From Desmodesmus armatus (taxonomy: Eukaryota > Chlorophyta > Chlorophyceae > Sphaeropleales > Scenedesmaceae): DNA of 64,000 bases. Below are positions 61,101-64,000 of the stretch, one piece after another. A model generated the notes under the pieces. The model worked only from the letters and a program-made list of their open reading frames with translations, was not told the origin of the DNA and did no database searches. The DNA is taken from NCBI GenBank assembly GCA_007449985.2, contig VIIQ02000070.1, positions 366,210-430,209 on the forward strand, read 5' to 3'. Both the position numbers and the translations under genes were made by a program. Within the stretch, counting starts at the first letter, position 1, and each line of letters starts with the position of its first letter.

Positions 61101-64000
61101 GTGTGGGGCTACAGCCACCTCAGCTTCATGTCACCCATGACACGATTTGGGACGCTAGGAGCAGCACGGGAGTTCAAGGAGATGGTGAAAACGTGAGTGG
61201 TTTTATATATGTTTGCAGGGGTAGTGCGGCCCGGGGGGGGGGGGGTCTCAGTGGATGCAGTGGTCAGCCCTTGGGGTTGAAGGTGGGGGGCGGGGGGGGG
61301 GGGTGGTTTGGTGTGTGTGTGGGGGGGGGGGGGGGTGGTGTGTGTGTGTGTGGGGGGGGGGGTGGAGGGGGGTGCAAATGTGTGGGGCTACAGCCACCTC
61401 AGCTTCATGTCACCATGACACGATTTGGGACGCCGGGCATCGGCCCTGTAGGAGCAGCACGGGAGTTCAAGGAGAGATGGTGAAAACGTGAGTGGTTTTA
61501 TATATGTTTGCAGGGGTAGTGCGGCCCGGGGGGGGGGGGGGGTCTCAGTGGATGCAGTGGTCAGCCCTTGGGGTTGAAGGTTGGGGGGCGGGGGGGGGGG
61601 GGGGGGGGGTGGTTTTGTGTGGTGTGTGGGGGGGGGGGGGGGGGTGGGGGGGGGGGGGTGGAGGGGGGTGCAAATGTGTGGGGCTACAGCCACCTCAGCT
61701 TCATGTCACCCATGACCACGATTTGGGACGCCGGGCATCGGCCCTGTAGGAGCAGCACGGGAGTTCAAGGAGATGGTCAAAACGTGAGTCAGCAACTGGT
61801 GGCTTCGCAGGGGCAAGAGAAGGGGGGGGGATTGAGGAACTGACACTGTAGTGATCAGTGGGTCCAGGGGTGTGCCCCGGTCCCACAATGGGTGTGGGTG
61901 TCTATGGGGGGGGGGCTACAGCCACATCAGCTTGATGTCACCCATGACACGCTTTGGGACGCCGGGAATCGATCCGGTGACTGCTGCAAGGGAGTTCAAG
62001 GAGATGGTCAAAACGTGAGCAACTGGTGGCTCTGCGGGGCGTGCGGGTAATTGGGTGAGGACAGCTGCCTTTGCCAGGTGTAAGACAAAGAGATGGCATA
62101 CACAGCACTAATACACAGGGTGGCTTGAGCCAGGCACCACCTACACACCTGCATACCTCACCCCTGTCGCTGTGCTGCGCTGCAGGCATCACGCTGCAGG
62201 CATCCAAGTGATTCTTGATGTGGTGGACAACCTTGCAATGGGAAGACCGCTGTCTTTGATGTTGTTATCTGGTGTCATTATGTTCAATCAATCACTCTGT
62301 TGTTTGTTGTTGTGTGTGTTGTGTTTGTGCTGCAGGCTTCACGCGTCAGGCATCCAGGTTATCCTTGATGTTGTGTACAACCACACGGCAGAGCTGGACG
62401 ACAAACACCCCTACACAATCAGCTTCAGGTGGGGGGGGAGGGAGGGGTGGGGGGAGTCGGGGGAGGGGCAGAGCTTTGGAAAGGGGGATATGATGATGGG
62501 GGGGGGGGGGTTGAATCGACATGGTGAGGCGCATGAAGGGTGCACCTTCACCATCAGATACGCTTGGGTGGTGCAGGGGGGTTGACGGACGAATGACGAG
62601 CATACTGCAGGGCTGGATGACAAACAACCCTACACAATCAGCTTCAGGTGGGAGGGTGTGGTTTTGGGGGGGGGGGTTGCAGGGTTTGTTTGCCGGGTGT
62701 GTGTGTGTGGGGGGGGGGGGAGATGATGATGGGGGGTGGTCCATACTGCACAGTTATATAACAAGCACCCCTACACATCAGCTTCATGTAGGGGCGGGCT
62801 GAAGGTTCTCAAGATTGTCGAGGTTTGACGTGCGGAGGGGCTGTGTGCCAATGGTTTGCCCATGTACTGCTCCCTATTTTGTGTGGCTATGAGTTTGACT
62901 CAGATGCAATGCAACCAGCTGATCACTGTGCTCATTCCTGCTCTAACTGGCGGCCTGATGTTTTGTTGACCACTGCAGGGGCATCGACTCGCAGACGTAC
63001 TACATGGTTGACACACATCAGTTTGTGCAGCTGCTCAACTACAGTGGCTGCGGTAAACACAGGTGGGGACTGGCTGGGCGTCGCTGGTCCTATTTCCTGT
63101 CCTGATTTCAAAATCAGGCAATCGGTGCCGGTGCAAAGTGGAGGTCAGACTGCATTAGGGTGCTGTGGGTGTTGTCAAGGACAACATGTTAAGCTCTGGT
63201 TGCATCCTTTGTGGCAGTCTATGGAGCCCGTTAACTGGACTGTAAACTGTTCACTGGTTCACTTGTGTTGTCTGGTTGCCCGATGGTTACTATGCTGGAC
63301 CATCAAAAAGCTAGCACACAACAATCACTCCAGGGTCGGGAGGTGCTGGCTGCAGTGGCGGCCTGCCCCCCCCCCCCCCTTCATCCATAACAGGCACCTG
63401 CTCAACCTGCAACTTGCAACCGCGTGACAGCTGAGATGGTGTGTCTAAGAGGTGTTTTGTCCTGCGTATATCCTGGTGCTGTGTGCAGTGAATGCCAACC
63501 ACCCCATTGTGAAGCAGCTGATCATTGACAGTCTGGTTCAGTGGGTGGAGGAGTATCACGTGGACGGATTCAGGTTTGACCTGGCCAGCTGCTTGTGTAG
63601 AGGTGAGGAGGGGAGGGGAATCGTGTTGTTTGGGGGAGGGGACCCAAGCCAGGCAGGGGGGGGGGGGAGGATGGGGTGAGAAAGAGGCAAGGAGGGAGTA
63701 AAGCCATGGGACAGAGACCTGGTGACGGCGACGGAGTGCTCATGTGTTTTTCAGATGGCGCAGTGGGTGGAGGAGCAGCACATGATTCCGACCTGGCGAG
63801 TTGCTTGTGCAGAGGTGAGGGGAAAAGGATGTGTGTCTGGAGAGGGGGGCAAGGGGGGCTAACGAGAGGGGAGAGGCGAGGCAAGCCCCAAAACACCCTC
63901 CCCCCCCCCCGCCTTCAAAACCACCACACACCACCTGCACAACAAGGACCCATCCCCCTGGCTCCCCTCCACCTGCCATCGTGACAGCTTCCAGTTCACT
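54973..64000 (+). CDS. ISA3: Isoamylase-type starch debranching enzyme ISA3 (5' part)
   Basis: Hydrolyses alpha-1,6 branches, chiefly in starch breakdown, in the plastid. Exons: 54973-55351, 56184-56324, 58191-58387, 59402-59593, 60487-60704, 62336-62428, 62979-63062 and 63489-63602, then beyond the window. About residues 1-120 are a Ser/Ala/Gln-rich transit peptide. The CBM48-like N-domain has [38 protein letters not shown] and [20 protein letters not shown]. The GH13 barrel has [72 protein letters not shown] (region I), TYYMVD, NYSGCG and [12 protein letters not shown] with the nucleophile Asp (region II). '[22 protein letters not shown]' favours ISA3 over ISA1. All joins are in phase except exon 7-8, where one extra A breaks the frame. 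Nearly every exon edge is re-copied in introns. Confidence 0.93.
56500..57535 (+). repeat. Five downstream copies of the ISA3 exon 2 end
   Basis: Copies of [20 protein letters not shown] plus SG and donor at about 56508-56573, 56784-56847, 57017-57091 (with a small insertion), 57255-57318 and 57472-57533; the true exon ends at 56324. Each donor is followed within about 100 bp by G runs. Spacing is about 220-280 bp. Most copies are nearly identical to the exon. Confidence 0.92.
57580..57925 (+). mobile_element. tRNA-derived SINE with (ACTGT)n tail
   Basis: An A-box-like TAGAGTGGCCAAGTC at about 57599 and a B box GGATTCGATCC at about 57639, spaced as in tRNA genes, are followed by a unique body of about 250 bp. 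A 3' tail of repeated TACTG (57902-57918) closes the element. There is no acceptor-stem closure, so it is not a functional tRNA gene. Inserted in ISA3 intron 2. Confidence 0.72.
58121..58178 (+). repeat. (CTG)19 microsatellite before ISA3 exon 3
   Basis: Uninterrupted CTG triplets ending 12 bp before the acceptor of exon 3 (starts 58191). Confidence 0.9.
58500..58582 (+). repeat. Downstream degenerate copy of the ISA3 exon 3 end
   Basis: Codes [21 protein letters not shown] against [19 protein letters not shown] in exon 3 (58191-58387). Confidence 0.75.
58760..59290 (+). repeat. Two upstream 5'-edge copies of ISA3 exon 4
   Basis: Acceptor plus [15 protein letters not shown] at about 58766, and [19 protein letters not shown] at about 59243. 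The true exon starts at 59402 ([20 protein letters not shown]). Upstream blocks (TGCCTGCATGCGCAT, TTGCCCCT) are copied as well. A SINE-like element sits inside the first copy. Confidence 0.85.
58826..59054 (-). mobile_element. SINE-like element, copy 3, with 30-bp flanking direct repeat
   Basis: Body at about 58856-59024 shares blocks with 26493-26660: GGCTGGCCACACAC, GAGGCTAAGCCTCACCGATG and CCAGGAGGTGCCCAGTGCCC. It is flanked by an identical 30-bp direct repeat (58826-58855 and 59025-59054, starting GTACTGGTGTGCATT and ending in a T8 run plus GG), which reads as a target-site duplication overlapping the poly(A) tail of a minus-strand insertion. A short CCAAACTCGCATGG repeat marks the 5' end. 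Confidence 0.75.
59735..59860 (+). repeat. Downstream copy of the ISA3 exon 4 end
   Basis: [20 protein letters not shown] and on to GTYLGVADK plus donor; the true exon ends at 59593. Confidence 0.88.
59945..60335 (+). repeat. Two upstream 5'-edge copies of ISA3 exon 5
   Basis: [20 protein letters not shown] (from 59945) and [20 protein letters not shown] (from 60239), each with an acceptor and each ending in poly-C after DELE. The true exon starts at 60487 and continues [10 protein letters not shown]. Confidence 0.9.
60835..62020 (+). repeat. Five downstream copies of the ISA3 exon 5 end
   Basis: [20 protein letters not shown] and on to [11 protein letters not shown] plus the GTGAGT donor at about 60836-60942, 61103-61195, 61381-61489, 61678-61784 and 61914-62018. 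Some have small deletions. Long G runs and GGGGTAGTGCGGCCCG blocks separate them. The true exon ends at 60704. Confidence 0.92.
62180..62790 (+). repeat. Edge copies of ISA3 exon 6 on both sides
   Basis: Upstream at about 62186-62235: acceptor plus [17 protein letters not shown]. Downstream at about 62608-62647 ([11 protein letters not shown] plus donor) and about 62758-62790 (HPYTSAS, degenerate). The true exon is 62336-62428 ([20 protein letters not shown]). Confidence 0.85.
63750..63815 (+). repeat. Downstream degenerate copy of the ISA3 exon 8 end
   Basis: Resembles [21 protein letters not shown] plus donor but has small deletions, so it reads [20 protein letters not shown]. It also has an AG just before it, making a possible false exon. 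Confidence 0.75.

Noticed and set aside
63740..63812. A ninth ISA3 exon at about 63755
   Set aside because: It has an acceptor and donor in phase but its sequence is a decayed copy of the exon 8 end. Homologues continue instead with a segment not visible before the window ends.

Overview
The window is a nuclear contig from a GC-rich, very intron-dense green alga. The best guess is a chlorophyte of the Chlamydomonadales/Volvocales type, and a Haematococcus-like alga is possible but unproven. Pointers are short exons in 1-2 kb introns, Ala/Gln/Ser homopolymer-rich proteins, (CTG)n and poly-G tracts, a TGTAA poly(A) signal after MSH4, plastid-type isoamylase ISA3, a plant-type phosphoserine phosphatase, and C-terminal TFxPxIN repeats as seen in ciliary proteins. 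There are no bacterial operons, rRNA genes or CRISPR arrays.

Layout: (1) <1-7432 minus, a large disordered protein with TFHPQIN-type repeats, 3' end outside the window. (2) 8300-16125 minus, a DUS1-type tRNA-dihydrouridine synthase. (3) 17358-22294 minus, an F-box protein with a beta-helix-like repeat region. (4) 22748-28122 plus, a 3-hydroxyisobutyryl-CoA hydrolase-like crotonase. (5) 30387-33196 minus, a PAP2 lipid phosphate phosphatase. (6) 34.4-36.9 kb, two minisatellite fields and a doubtful gene. (7) 38155-42189 minus, phosphoserine phosphatase. (8) 42452-42728 plus, a possible micro-gene divergent from it. (9) 44238-52856 plus, meiotic MutS homologue MSH4 (20 exons). (10) 53228-53913 plus, a small Gly/His-rich protein. 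(11) 54973-end plus, isoamylase ISA3 (5' part). For genes 1, 2, 5, 7, 9 and 10 I built exon models that stay in phase at every junction. HIBCH and ISA3 each fail at one junction by a single base in or beside a homopolymer. The genes have unrelated housekeeping roles and form no pathway.

The outstanding feature is the introns. In seven of the genes, introns hold repeated partial copies of the neighbouring exon, carried with its splice site. The copies are polar: those with the acceptor and the exon 5' part lie upstream of the true exon, and those with the exon 3' part and donor lie downstream. This is what tandem duplication of segments straddling exon-intron borders leaves behind. Up to seven copies occur in a row, and some are nearly perfect. 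The window also holds fold-back elements with a direct-direct-inverted plan, two SINE-like families, and a mitochondrial nad2-like fragment inside an MSH4 intron.
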